Shown here piece by piece: positions 1-6,876 of a DNA stretch of 20,404 nucleotides. The DNA is from Aquificaceae bacterium (GTDB lineage Bacteria; Aquificota; Aquificia; Aquificales; Aquificaceae): assembly GCA_015490115.1 (NCBI GenBank), contig WFYM01000071.1, positions 1 through 20,404 on the forward strand, given 5' to 3'. Both the position numbers and the translations under genes were made by a program. The notes below the pieces were generated by a model, which had not been told where the DNA came from, did not search any database, and saw nothing but the letters and a program-made list of their open reading frames with translations. How positions within the stretch are numbered: the first letter of the stretch is position 1; each line of letters begins with the position of its first letter.

Positions 1-356
1 ATCAGGGGAACGGCGAGGTAAGCGAAGAAGAAGCCAAAAGCGTATATGACGACCGAGACCCAAAGGGTTACCTTAGAGAACCTGCCAGCCACCTCGCACC
101 CTTCACCCCCTATGGTGCAGGCGACCTTACTCCTCGGTCTGTAGGTGAGGTAGGCGGAGAGGATTATGAATGCTCCCGCGGTCAAAAAGACCCACTCCTT
201 GTTCCTCGAGAGGGGGACGAGCCAAGGGAAGGTGGAGACGAGAGAGGCGACAGCAGAGCCTCCTGCAACGGCAGCGACAATTGCGGGAAGAGCGCAGCAA
301 AGGAGCGTCCCCGTTGATGTGAAGAGGGCGAGAAAGCTTATCAGCTTCCTCCTCAT
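1..356 (-). CDS. MerT/MerC-like small membrane protein, partial at 3' end
   Basis: This minus-strand frame opens with ATG at 356-354 and stays open to the window edge, giving 118 residues; the end of the gene lies outside. The protein is hydrophobic with about three membrane segments (roughly residues 8-40, 55-72 and 96-118). The first carries a Cys-Cys pair (C20-C21, in LLCCALP) followed by a Gly/Ala-rich stretch and SLVSTFPWLVPLS. This layout resembles mercuric-ion transport proteins of the MerT/MerC type, where a vicinal cysteine pair in the first helix binds metal. A second pair, C80 and C87, lies in the loop before the last helix. An AAAGGA sequence precedes the start. Substrate is inferred; a generic heavy-metal or thiol-linked transporter of unknown specificity is equally possible. 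It is divergent from rsmA across 52 bases. Confidence 0.72.
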   Translation of the reverse strand, partial: MRRKLISFLALFTSTGTLLCCALPAIVAAVAGGSAVASLVSTFPWLVPLSRNKEWVFLTAGAFIILSAYLTYRPRSKVACTIGGEGCEVAGRFSKVTLWVSVVIYAFGFFFAYLAVPL

Positions 357-371
357 GTCCTTTAACTTAAA

Positions 372-391
372 CCTTCCAGTTTGCTGGAAGG
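372..391. repeat. Perfect 8-bp palindrome between divergent genes
   Basis: CCTTCCAG (372-379) and CTGGAAGG (384-391) are perfect inverted copies separated by TTTG. The element lies in the 52-base gap between the divergent membrane-protein and rsmA starts. Candidate -10 boxes flank it: TTTAAG on the minus strand (371-366) and TATCTT on the plus strand (396-401). Such a place suits an operator overlapping both promoters. It could instead form an RNA hairpin, but no U-run directly follows on either strand. Confidence 0.5.
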
Positions 392-408
392 CAAGTATCT
401 TTTAAAGG

Positions 409-1143
409 GTGAGGCTGAAAAAAGACTTAGGACAGCACCTTCTCCTCTCGAGGGGAGTTCTTGAGAAGATAGCGGACTTCCTCGAAGTTTCCGAAAAGGA
501 CACTCTCGTGGAGATAGGAGGAGGGACCGGAAACCTGACGAGGGTCCTCCTCGGGAGGAACCCAAAGAAGATTTACGTCCTCGAGATAGACCCAGCTATG
601 GTAAAGAAGCTCAAAGAGATAGACGACCCTAAGCTCGAGGTCCTTCGGGAGGACGCGACGACCTTTGACCTTTGCTCCTTCGGCTGTGAGGTAAAGGTTA
701 CCGGGAACCTGCCCTACAACATAGCCTCCCTCGTTATAGAGAGGGTAGTTCTCTTCAGGTCCTGCGTTCCCCTCGCCGTCTTTACGGTTCAGAAGGAGGT
801 GGGTCTGAAGCTCGCCGGAAAGTCCGAAATGGGCTGGCTCACCGTCTTTTTAAACACCTTCTACGAGACAGAGTATCTGATGAGCATACCGCCGAGGTTC
901 TTCTTCCCGAGACCTAAGGTGGTCTCCGGAGTTGTGAGGCTAAGGAGAAGAGGGAAGCTTCCGGAAATCGACACGCTAAGGTTTAAGGGATTCCTCACGA
1001 GACTCTTCTCGTCGAAAAAGCGGAAGCTGAAGAATATATTTCCGGAGGAGAGCTTGAAGTCCGCGGGGATAGAACCTTCGACGAGACCTCACAAGCTCAC
1101 GCAGGAGGAGATCCTCAGGCTGTATAATGTTCTTGAGCGATGA
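409..1143 (+). CDS. rsmA: 16S rRNA (adenine-N6,N6)-dimethyltransferase RsmA (KsgA)
   Basis: RsmA dimethylates two adjacent adenines in the 3'-terminal hairpin of 16S rRNA late in 30S assembly, using S-adenosylmethionine. The 244-residue protein has the family start LKKDLGQHLL (residues 3-12), the SAM-binding motif EIGGGTGNLT (35-44), the acidic ribose-binding segment VLEIDPAMV (57-65) and the catalytic NLPYN (100-104). A short all-helical C-terminal domain follows, with a basic KKRKLKN segment typical of rRNA binding. Length fits the compact Aquifex form. The start is GTG, with AAAGG directly touching it, so there is no normally spaced ribosome site. The stop overlaps the speE start by 4 bases (ATGA), so the two are probably translationally coupled. 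Confidence 0.95.
   Translation: MRLKKDLGQHLLLSRGVLEKIADFLEVSEKDTLVEIGGGTGNLTRVLLGRNPKKIYVLEIDPAMVKKLKEIDDPKLEVLREDATTFDLCSFGCEVKVTGNLPYNIASLVIERVVLFRSCVPLAVFTVQKEVGLKLAGKSEMGWLTVFLNTFYETEYLMSIPPRFFFPRPKVVSGVVRLRRRGKLPEIDTLRFKGFLTRLFSSKKRKLKNIFPEESLKSAGIEPSTRPHKLTQEEILRLYNVLER
1123..1128 (+). promoter_or_regulatory. Possible internal -10 box before speE
   Basis: A perfect TATAAT lies inside the last codons of rsmA (encoding Tyr-Asn of LYNVLER), 11 bases before the speE ATG. speE has no clear ribosome site. The position would give an mRNA with a leader of only a few bases, as at other gene starts here. It may be chance, since it also encodes protein; no convincing -35 is visible. Confidence 0.3.
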
Positions 1144-1982
1144 GGGACGTCTTCTTCATGGAGAGGGACCCTTACGCACCGGTGAGGCACTGCTACACGG
1201 TCTCTAAGGTCCTCTACGAGGGAAAGAGCGAGTATCAGGAGATAGTGGTCCTTGAGACTCCCGAGTTCGGAAAGCTCCTCATCCTCGACGGGGTCGTCCA
1301 GATAGACGAAAAGTACGAGTTCATGTATCACGAGTTCATAGCCCACGTCCCCATGCACGCCCACCCGAACCCGGAGACGGTCCTCATCATAGGAGGTGGA
1401 GACGGAGGAACACTGAGAGAAGTCCTAAAGCACGAGTGCGTAAAGAGGGCAGTTCTCGTCGATATAGACAAAGAGGTTATAGAGGTCTCCAAGAGGTTCT
1501 TCCCTGAGCTTTCCAAGTCCTTCGAGGACCCGAGGGCGATAGTCATAAACGAGGACGGCTACAAATACGTTCAGGACTGCGAGTCCGAGTTCGACGTCAT
1601 AATAGTGGACTCGACGGACCCGGTCGGTTTCGCCCACGCCCTCACTACCGAGGAGTTCTTCAGGTTCGTCCACAGAGCCTTGAAGGAGGACGGCATATTC
1701 ACAGCCCAGACTGAGTCGATCCACTACCACCTCGACATGGTCGTTAAGATCCAAAAGAGCCTCAAGAAGATCTTTCCCATAGTTGACCTCTTCACCTCGG
1801 TAGTTCCCATATACGCGGGCTACTGGTGGACCTACTCCATAGCCTCCAAAAAATACCCGGTCCGCCAGCCAGCAAGGGAGGTGAAGGTAAGCACGAAGAT
1901 TTACTCCGAAGAGATGCACAGATACGCCTTCCTCCCGGAAGGTTTCTACGGAAAGCTGGTCGGGGGTGAGTTTAAGTTCTGA
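1140..1982 (+). CDS. speE: Spermidine synthase-type aminopropyltransferase
   Basis: This enzyme moves the aminopropyl group of decarboxylated S-adenosylmethionine to a polyamine acceptor, releasing 5'-methylthioadenosine. The 280-residue protein has the family's N-terminal beta domain with LDGVVQIDEKYEFMYHE (49-65), the nucleotide-binding GGGDGG (85-90), VDIDKEV (107-113) and the catalytic DSTDPVG (157-163, with D157 and D160). The acceptor is not settled by sequence: thermophile homologues may prefer agmatine, putrescine or longer amines, so thermospermine or aminopropylagmatine production is possible. It overlaps rsmA by 4 bases and lies 36 bases before rpsF. An mtnP gene that would recycle its by-product lies at 12006-12839 in a separate unit. 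Confidence 0.93.
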   Translation: MRDVFFMERDPYAPVRHCYTVSKVLYEGKSEYQEIVVLETPEFGKLLILDGVVQIDEKYEFMYHEFIAHVPMHAHPNPETVLIIGGGDGGTLREVLKHECVKRAVLVDIDKEVIEVSKRFFPELSKSFEDPRAIVINEDGYKYVQDCESEFDVIIVDSTDPVGFAHALTTEEFFRFVHRALKEDGIFTAQTESIHYHLDMVVKIQKSLKKIFPIVDLFTSVVPIYAGYWWTYSIASKKYPVRQPAREVKVSTKIYSEEMHRYAFLPEGFYGKLVGGEFKF

Positions 1983-1990
1983 TCCTGTGG

Positions 1991-1996
1991 TAGAAT
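1991..1996 (+). promoter_or_regulatory. Possible -10 box upstream of rpsF
   Basis: TAGAAT followed by a T-run lies in the 36-base gap between speE and rpsF, 22 bases before the ATG. Unlike most unit-first genes here, rpsF has a strong ribosome site (GGAGGTGA at 2007-2014). No good -35 is visible, so this is a weak call; rpsF may simply be co-transcribed with speE. Confidence 0.3.
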
Positions 1997-2018
1997 TTTT
2001 CACTTCGGAGGTGAGAGT

Positions 2019-2360
2019 ATGCCGAGACACAGGCACTACAAGACGGTGAGGTTCTACGAGACCGTCTTTGTCCTCAAGCCCACCCTCACGGACGAGGAGG
2101 CTAAGAAGAGGGCTGAGGAGATAAAGAAGTTCATAGAGTCTAAAGGGGGAGAGATACTCCACTTCCAAGACTGGGGGACGAAGACCTTAGCCTACAGGAT
2201 AGGAAACTACAACCACGGGAGATACTTCCTCCTCCAGTTCAGGACTGAGAACCCTCAGCTCCCCAACGAACTCGACTTCCAGCTCAAGATAAACGAGGAC
2301 GTGATAAGGTGGCTCAACTTCCAGATAAAGGAGAAGGAGGTTATAAAGGGTGCTAAATAA
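2019..2360 (+). CDS. rpsF: Small ribosomal subunit protein bS6
   Basis: bS6 binds the central domain of 16S rRNA as a dimer with bS18. The 113-residue protein shows the family pattern: YETVFVLKPTLTDEEAKK near the N-terminus, then a helix and the strand GGEILHFQDWGTKTLAYRIGNYNHGRYFLLQF, ending in a basic tail. Eight extra residues, rich in Arg and His (MPRHRHYK), precede the usual start of the fold. GGAGGTGA at 2007-2014 gives an ideal ribosome site for ATG 2019. It opens the conserved rpsF-ssb-rpsR-rplI cluster, and its 3' end overlaps ssb by 11 bases. Confidence 0.95.
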   Translation: MPRHRHYKTVRFYETVFVLKPTLTDEEAKKRAEEIKKFIESKGGEILHFQDWGTKTLAYRIGNYNHGRYFLLQFRTENPQLPNELDFQLKINEDVIRWLNFQIKEKEVIKGAK

Positions 2361-2772
2361 GGTCCTCCTGATAGGGAGGCTAACTAAAGACCCGGTTATA
2401 AGGTATCTCCCCTCGGGGACTCCCGTTACCGAGTTCGGCATAGTCTGGAACAGGAGGTTCAGGGTTGGTGAGGAGTGGAAGGAGGAGAGCCACTTCTTCG
2501 ACATAAGGGCTTACGGGAACTTGGCTGAGGACCTTGCGACCCGCCTCTCCAAGGGATACACGGTTGTGGTGGAGGGGAGGCTCTCTCAAGACAGGTGGAC
2601 GGGTCAGGACGGGAGGACCTATTCTAAGGTGAGGATAGTGGCGGAGGCTGTGAGAATAATAAGGAAGCCGAAGATAGAGGAGGTGGAGGAGGAGGAGATA
2701 CCCGAGTCCAAGGAGAGGATAGAAGAAGACTTGAGATCCGCCTTCGGAGAGGAGGACGAGATACCTTTTTGA
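2350..2772 (+). CDS. ssb: Single-stranded DNA-binding protein
   Basis: SSB coats single-stranded DNA in replication, recombination and repair. The 140-residue protein has an OB fold over about residues 1-105, beginning LNKVLLIGRLTKDP and including HFFDIRAYGNLAEDL and VVVEGRLSQDRW. A short acidic linker leads to a C-terminal tip EEDEIPF, matching the family's acidic DDDIPF tail that recruits partner proteins. The linker is much shorter than in E. coli SSB. Start is GTG at 2350, inside the end of rpsF, with AAGGAGG at 2334-2340 as ribosome site. Its place between rpsF and rpsR is the widely conserved arrangement. Confidence 0.95.
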   Translation: MLNKVLLIGRLTKDPVIRYLPSGTPVTEFGIVWNRRFRVGEEWKEESHFFDIRAYGNLAEDLATRLSKGYTVVVEGRLSQDRWTGQDGRTYSKVRIVAEAVRIIRKPKIEEVEEEEIPESKERIEEDLRSAFGEEDEIPF

Positions 2773-2784
2773 GGAGGTGGAAGG

Positions 2785-3006
2785 ATGACGGTGAAAAACC
2801 CCGCAAAGAAGAAGAGCTGTTACTTCTGCGAGCAGGGAAGGGAGCCTGACTACAAGAACTACGAAGAGCTGAGGCAGTTCATGACCGAGAGGGCGCGTAT
2901 AAAGTCGAGGAGGCAGACGAACCTATGCAGTAAGCACCAAAGGAGGCTCGCGGTTCAGATAAAGAGGGCGCGCCAGCTCGCTCTCCTTCCCTACGTGGTC
3001 ATGTGA
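2785..3006 (+). CDS. rpsR: Small ribosomal subunit protein bS18, zinc-binding type
   Basis: bS18 pairs with bS6 on the 30S platform. The 73-residue protein carries C12-x2-C15 (in SCYFCEQG) and C48-x2-H51 (in NLCSKHQRR), a zinc-ribbon ligand set of the so-called C+ form, plus the family core LRQFMTERARIKSRRQTN. The C-terminus is the usual basic RRLAVQIKRARQLALLPY. GGAGGTGG just before ATG 2785 provides the ribosome site. It sits 12 bases after ssb and 12 before rplI. Confidence 0.95.
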   Translation: MTVKNPAKKKSCYFCEQGREPDYKNYEELRQFMTERARIKSRRQTNLCSKHQRRLAVQIKRARQLALLPYVVM

Positions 3007-3018
3007 GGAGGGGAAGCT

Positions 3019-3471
3019 ATGAAGGTTATACTGACGAGGGATCTGGAGGGCTACGGCTTCTTCGGTGACATAGTTGAGGTGAAGGACGGCTTTGCCAACA
3101 ACTACCTGATCCCGAGGGGCTACGCCCTCCCGGCTACCGAAGGGAACGTAAGGCACATACAGGAGATCCTCCGCCAGAAGAGGAGAAAGCTCGAGAGGGA
3201 GAAAAGGAAAGCTGAAGAACTCGCCAAAAAGCTCGAGGGCATGGTAGTTGAGATCTTCAAGCAGGCGGGTCAAGGAGGTAAGCTCTTCGGTTCCGTTACA
3301 GCGACCGACGTCGTGGAAGCCCTGAAAGAAAAGGGTATAGAGATCCAGAGGAAGATGGTCATCTTCCCCCACCCCATAAGGGAGGTGGGTGTCTTTCCCG
3401 TGACCATAAGGGTCCACAGGGAGGTGTCGGTGGAGATAAAGGTCGATGTTAAACCTGAGAAGAAGGAATAA
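3019..3471 (+). CDS. rplI: Large ribosomal subunit protein bL9
   Basis: bL9 sits at the base of the L1 stalk with a second domain reaching outward, and helps hold reading frame. The 150-residue protein has the N-terminal signature MKVILTRDLEGYGFFGDIVEVKDGFANNYLIPRGYA pattern (residues 1-36), then a very basic connecting helix (about 50-75, rich in RQKRRKLEREKRK) and a C-terminal domain with GGKLFGSVTATDVVEAL. Full family length. GAGGAGGGG at 3005-3013 is the ribosome site for ATG 3019. Confidence 0.95.
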   Translation: MKVILTRDLEGYGFFGDIVEVKDGFANNYLIPRGYALPATEGNVRHIQEILRQKRRKLEREKRKAEELAKKLEGMVVEIFKQAGQGGKLFGSVTATDVVEALKEKGIEIQRKMVIFPHPIREVGVFPVTIRVHREVSVEIKVDVKPEKKE

Positions 3472-3483
3472 ATTATAGGAGCC

Positions 3484-4419
3484 ATGAAAGAGGTCACGGT
3501 AGGGAAGAGGAGGGTTTGGATACCCGCTTGGGTCCTCTTCCTCCTCGGAGGGCTTCTCGTCTCCGGAGGTCTTTCCCTCCTTCCCTTCGAGAACGTCTTT
3601 TGGTACAGATCAGCCATGCTCGCCTACGGACTCGGCTCGGTCGTTTACATAGCCCACGCCATACTGAGGGACAAGCTGATAGGTTCTATGGCGACCGGCA
3701 TACTCTCCCTCGGACTTCTCCTCAACCTCACGGGCATGGTAAGGAGGACGATAGAGAGCTACCAGCTCGGCATATTCCACCCTCCTTGGAGCAACCTCTT
3801 CGAAGCCCTTACTTTTTGGAGCTTCATAGCGGGAGCTGTTTACCTCCTCATAGAGAGGAAATACGGTCTCAAACTCTTAGGAGCCTTCGTCCTTCCCGTC
3901 ATATTCTTCACCTCAGCCTTTGCCGTATTCAAAGCCAACCACGAACTCCAACCACTCATGCCAGCCCTGAGGAGCTACTGGCTCTATCTTCACGTGATCA
4001 CAGCCTTTACGGGCTACGCCGGTTTTACGGTAGCCTTCGGGGGGGCTGTCGCATACCTTGTCAGGGAATACTTCGAAAAGCACGAGAAGGTGAGGAGGCT
4101 CCTCCCTTCGAAGGAGGTCTTAGACGAGGTAACTTACAGGTCGATAGCTGTAGTCTTTCCCATATGGACAGCCTCCATAATACTCGGAGCTGCTTGGGCT
4201 AACGAAGCTTGGGGAGGCTACTGGAGCTGGGACCCCAAGGAGGTTTGGTCCCTCATAGTCTGGCTCTTCTTCGGTGCTTACCTACACGCGAGACAGCTTA
4301 TGGGTTGGAGGGGCAAAAGGGTCGCTTGGATGGTAGTCGCCGGCTTTGTGACTGTCCTCATATGCTTCTTCGCCGTGAACCTCTACTTCCCGGGACTCCA
4401 CAGCTACGCTACCGAGTGA
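3484..4419 (+). CDS. Cytochrome c biogenesis protein, CcsA/ResC type
   Basis: This family (named CcsA, CcsB or ResC in different lineages) carries haem across the inner membrane and attaches it to apocytochrome c in System II. The 311-residue protein has about eight membrane segments and the tryptophan-rich haem-handling WWD motif WGGYWSWDPKEVW (243-255). Histidines that probably act as axial ligands flank it: H170 (YLHVIT) and H306 (GLHSYA), with H268 and H58 also in suitable places. No ResB-type partner is encoded in the window. It follows rplI by 12 bases with a closely spaced GGAG (3478-3481). Its stop lies inside the convergent EAL-HDOD gene, an 11-base 3' overlap. The small cytochrome c at 11665-11994 is a possible client. 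Confidence 0.92.
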   Translation: MKEVTVGKRRVWIPAWVLFLLGGLLVSGGLSLLPFENVFWYRSAMLAYGLGSVVYIAHAILRDKLIGSMATGILSLGLLLNLTGMVRRTIESYQLGIFHPPWSNLFEALTFWSFIAGAVYLLIERKYGLKLLGAFVLPVIFFTSAFAVFKANHELQPLMPALRSYWLYLHVITAFTGYAGFTVAFGGAVAYLVREYFEKHEKVRRLLPSKEVLDEVTYRSIAVVFPIWTASIILGAAWANEAWGGYWSWDPKEVWSLIVWLFFGAYLHARQLMGWRGKRVAWMVVAGFVTVLICFFAVNLYFPGLHSYATE

Positions 4420-5626
4420 TCTCCTCGGTTATCTTGAAGGCTGTCCCTATAGCTTCTTTTACCTTCTCCGGTGATACCTTCAGGACCTTCGCCACCTTCT
4501 CTATAAGCTCCTCGTTCTTCGGGTCTTCCTCGAGGAGTTCGACGAGGGAAAGTATTAAGCCGAGTTCGTTGTATCTCGTCTCGTAAGCCTCTATTATGTC
4601 CTCTCCGAGGTCAAGCTCCCTCGCTATGTCTTGGGGATGCTCTCCCATAAGCTCGTCCATTAAGGAAAAGAGACCTGTTATGTAAGCTTTGTCCTCCATA
4701 CCGGGGACGTATATCTTCGCAAGCTCCTCAGATAGGCTCGCCCTGAGGAGGGACCTCTTTATCAGCTCTTCCTCCTCGTGTCCCGCGAAGAGTTCCGTTA
4801 TGGCGAGGGCTAAGGTGAAGTTGGCAACGTTGTTCAGGCTAAGAAAAGATATCGCGTCCTCTACGGAGTTTATGTCCTGCGCCCTCTCCCTATAGAGGGA
4901 CTTTACGAACCTGAGGAGCCTGTAAGTCGCCCCCACGTCCTGCTCTATGACGTTGGCGACCCTTCTGAGATCCCTTCTCTTTAAGGCTTCGTAGAGCTTT
5001 ATGACGGTGCTTTTCATGAAGTAGAGGCTTCTCACATCCCTCAAAGGTATTGGCTTTGCGAGGTAGTGTCCCTGAAAGTAATCAACCCCCGCCCTTTTTG
5101 CCCTGTCGTAGTCCTCCTCCGTCTCTATGTGCTTCGCTATGACACCTTTTCCGAGTTCCTTGAGGACGTTCATAACTTCCCTCAGCTCCTCTTCCGTGTA
5201 GACCATCTCCTTCCAGTTTATCTTTACCATGTGGCACCTGCTGAGGAGCGGTAGGTAGTTCACCTTCTCGAAGCCGAAGTCGTCTATGCAGAAGATAAAG
5301 CCCCTGTCGACGAGTTCGTTTACAGCCTTTAAAAGCTCGTTCGTTATACTCCTGTTCTCCACAAGCTCTATACCCACGTGTTCGGGAGGGAGAAGCTCGA
5401 ACATGGTAGCCTCCAAAAAGAGGGAGGGGACGTTTATGAAGACGGGTCTTCCGTTCCCTATCTTTTGGGGTGTGAGGTCCGCGACTATGTTTATGGTTAT
5501 CGAAGTAGCCCTCAAAGGGTCGAGTCCTTCCGGAAACTTTTTGGTTTTTATGTCCTTTAAGGTGACCTCGTAGAAGGCTACGTTCCCTTCCCTGTCGAAG
5601 ATGGGCTGTTTGAAAAGCACATACAC
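4409..5626 (-). CDS. EAL-HDOD signalling protein with degenerate EAL site (YuxH-like)
   Basis: The 405-residue protein joins an N-terminal EAL-like domain (about 1-195) to a C-terminal HDOD domain (about 196-400), the architecture of YuxH-type proteins. The EAL catalytic set is incomplete. The signature reads EVT at 20-22, and the first Glu of the usual AEGVET motif is Lys165 (AKHIET). N65, E87, D115-D116 (IDDFG), K135, E168 and Q185 (FQGHYLAKP) remain. It is therefore probably not an active cyclic-di-GMP phosphodiesterase; binding or scaffolding is more likely. The GTG at 5626 touches its AAAGG, so GTG 5620, five bases after AAAGG, may be the true start. It lies 9 bases after folC on the same strand, apparently as an operon, and overlaps the converging cytochrome-assembly gene by 11 bases. 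Confidence 0.85.
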   Translation of the reverse strand: MYVLFKQPIFDREGNVAFYEVTLKDIKTKKFPEGLDPLRATSITINIVADLTPQKIGNGRPVFINVPSLFLEATMFELLPPEHVGIELVENRSITNELLKAVNELVDRGFIFCIDDFGFEKVNYLPLLSRCHMVKINWKEMVYTEEELREVMNVLKELGKGVIAKHIETEEDYDRAKRAGVDYFQGHYLAKPIPLRDVRSLYFMKSTVIKLYEALKRRDLRRVANVIEQDVGATYRLLRFVKSLYRERAQDINSVEDAISFLSLNNVANFTLALAITELFAGHEEEELIKRSLLRASLSEELAKIYVPGMEDKAYITGLFSLMDELMGEHPQDIARELDLGEDIIEAYETRYNELGLILSLVELLEEDPKNEELIEKVAKVLKVSPEKVKEAIGTAFKITEEITR

Positions 5627-5635
5627 CTTTCAATT

Positions 5636-6853
5636 TTATATAACGGAGTTCTCACGTGCTTCTTTAATCTCACCGACGAGGTAGAGGGAACCGACAGCTA
5701 AGATGTCCGCGTCGATTTCCCAGACCTCGGAGGGGGATCTTAGGATCTCCACCTTTTTGAAGCCTATCTCGACCGCATACCTCCACATGTTCTTTACGGG
5801 TTCAGCCCTGTGGTAGCTGAGTTCGGTGAGGTATACCGTGTCCGTGTGCCTCCTTATCAGCTCCAGGGAGAGCCTCCAGTCCTTCTCCCTCAAGCTCGAA
5901 AATAGAATGCTGACCTCAAAGTGCTTCAGAGCTTCCTTTACTACCTTGGCTACCGCGTAAGGGTTGTGGGAGCCGTCTACGATGAGGAGGGGCTTTCTCC
6001 TCAGGATCTCCATCCTCCCCTCCCATCTGGTCCTTTCGAGGGAGTCCATCACTTTATTTGTGTCAATCTCAATCAGCAAAGAGGAGGCTGTGACAGCGAG
6101 GGCTGCGTTGTCCACCTGCCACTTCCCCCAAAGACCGAGCTTTGCCCTTTTTATACTGAGACTCCCGAAGCTGTAGTCTTCGAGGAAGGTCTCCCAGCCT
6201 TTGACAGACCCCGAGTATGTGAAGTCGAGACCGGCCGCGATCGGTTCCAAGCCCATTTCGAGGGCTTTCGTGTATAAAGGGTATTTCGAGCTTCCCAAGA
6301 TCAAGGGGGTCCCGCCGGAGCTGAGGTGGAGCTTATCTTCAGCTATCTCCTCAACGCTGTTTCCGAGCCACTTCGTATGGTCCCTCTCCGCGTTCGTTAT
6401 GACAACGAGCTTCGGTCTTGAGACCTTAGTAGCGTCCCACCTTCCCCCCATACCCACCTCCATAACAGCTACGTCCACCTTCACGTCCCTGAAGTAGAGG
6501 AGGGCTATGAGGGTTGCAGCTTCGAAGTATGTGAGGGAAAACCTCTCGAAGACAACCCTGAGATCCTTCACGTAAGCCTTGAGGTCCTCGTCGCCTATCG
6601 GCTCCCCGTTCACCCTCCACCTCTCGTTCTCCCTGAGGAGGTGGGGAGAGACGAACCAGCCCGTCCTCAAGCCGTGTTCCCTCAGTATCCTCTCCAAAAA
6701 GGCGGAGGTGGAACCCTTCCCGTTGGTCCCTCCCACGAGGACAGCAGGGAAATGCCTCTCCGGATTCCCCACGTAGTCGGTGGCTTCTTTTATCCTGCTG
6801 AGGGTCGGGACTATGCGGTGGTCCCTGTCCCTGTATAGATCCCAGAGCTTCAT
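5636..6853 (-). CDS. folC: Folylpolyglutamate / dihydrofolate synthase
   Basis: FolC adds glutamate to folates and, in many bacteria, also makes dihydrofolate from dihydropteroate. The 405-residue protein has the Mur-ligase-type P-loop GGTNGKGST (41-49), FVSPHLL with the nearby ERWRVNGEPI segment, EVGMGGRWDATKV, ITNAERDHTKWLGNSVEEIAEDK (with the lysine expected to be carbamylated) and the C-terminal domain start VDGSHNPYAV. Whether it has one or both activities cannot be told from sequence alone. The ATG at 6853 has no Shine-Dalgarno sequence (TTATTTACC precedes it), and only 23 bases separate it from the divergent gene at 6877. Confidence 0.93.
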   Translation of the reverse strand: MKLWDLYRDRDHRIVPTLSRIKEATDYVGNPERHFPAVLVGGTNGKGSTSAFLERILREHGLRTGWFVSPHLLRENERWRVNGEPIGDEDLKAYVKDLRVVFERFSLTYFEAATLIALLYFRDVKVDVAVMEVGMGGRWDATKVSRPKLVVITNAERDHTKWLGNSVEEIAEDKLHLSSGGTPLILGSSKYPLYTKALEMGLEPIAAGLDFTYSGSVKGWETFLEDYSFGSLSIKRAKLGLWGKWQVDNAALAVTASSLLIEIDTNKVMDSLERTRWEGRMEILRRKPLLIVDGSHNPYAVAKVVKEALKHFEVSILFSSLREKDWRLSLELIRRHTDTVYLTELSYHRAEPVKNMWRYAVEIGFKKVEILRSPSEVWEIDADILAVGSLYLVGEIKEARENSVI

Positions 6854-6864
6854 GGTAAATAAGT

Positions 6865-6870
6865 TAAAAT
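6865..6870 (+). promoter_or_regulatory. -10 box of a likely leaderless start
   Basis: TAAAAT lies 6 bases before ATG 6877. Transcription would then begin at or next to the start codon. No Shine-Dalgarno sequence is present (TGTCCC precedes ATG), and an in-frame TAA at 6865-6867 rules out an upstream start. A matching -35 is not obvious. Confidence 0.5.
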
Positions 6871-6876
6871 TGTCCC

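Noticed and set aside
166..405. A 79-codon plus-strand frame before rsmA
   Set aside because: It is antisense to the MerT/MerC-like gene, runs across the palindrome and has no ribosome site.
1983..2018. An S6:S18-binding regulatory leader before rpsF
   Set aside because: The gap is only 36 bases and I see no hairpin with the CCG element expected for this autoregulatory RNA.
1425..2168. A 247-codon open frame on the minus strand across speE and rpsF
   Set aside because: It is antisense to two certain genes and crosses their boundary. The protein has no recognisable motif.
3516..4202. A 228-codon plus-strand frame inside the cytochrome-assembly gene
   Set aside because: It is a shifted reading of a clear membrane protein gene, and yields an Arg/Ser/Pro-rich product typical of frame shadows.
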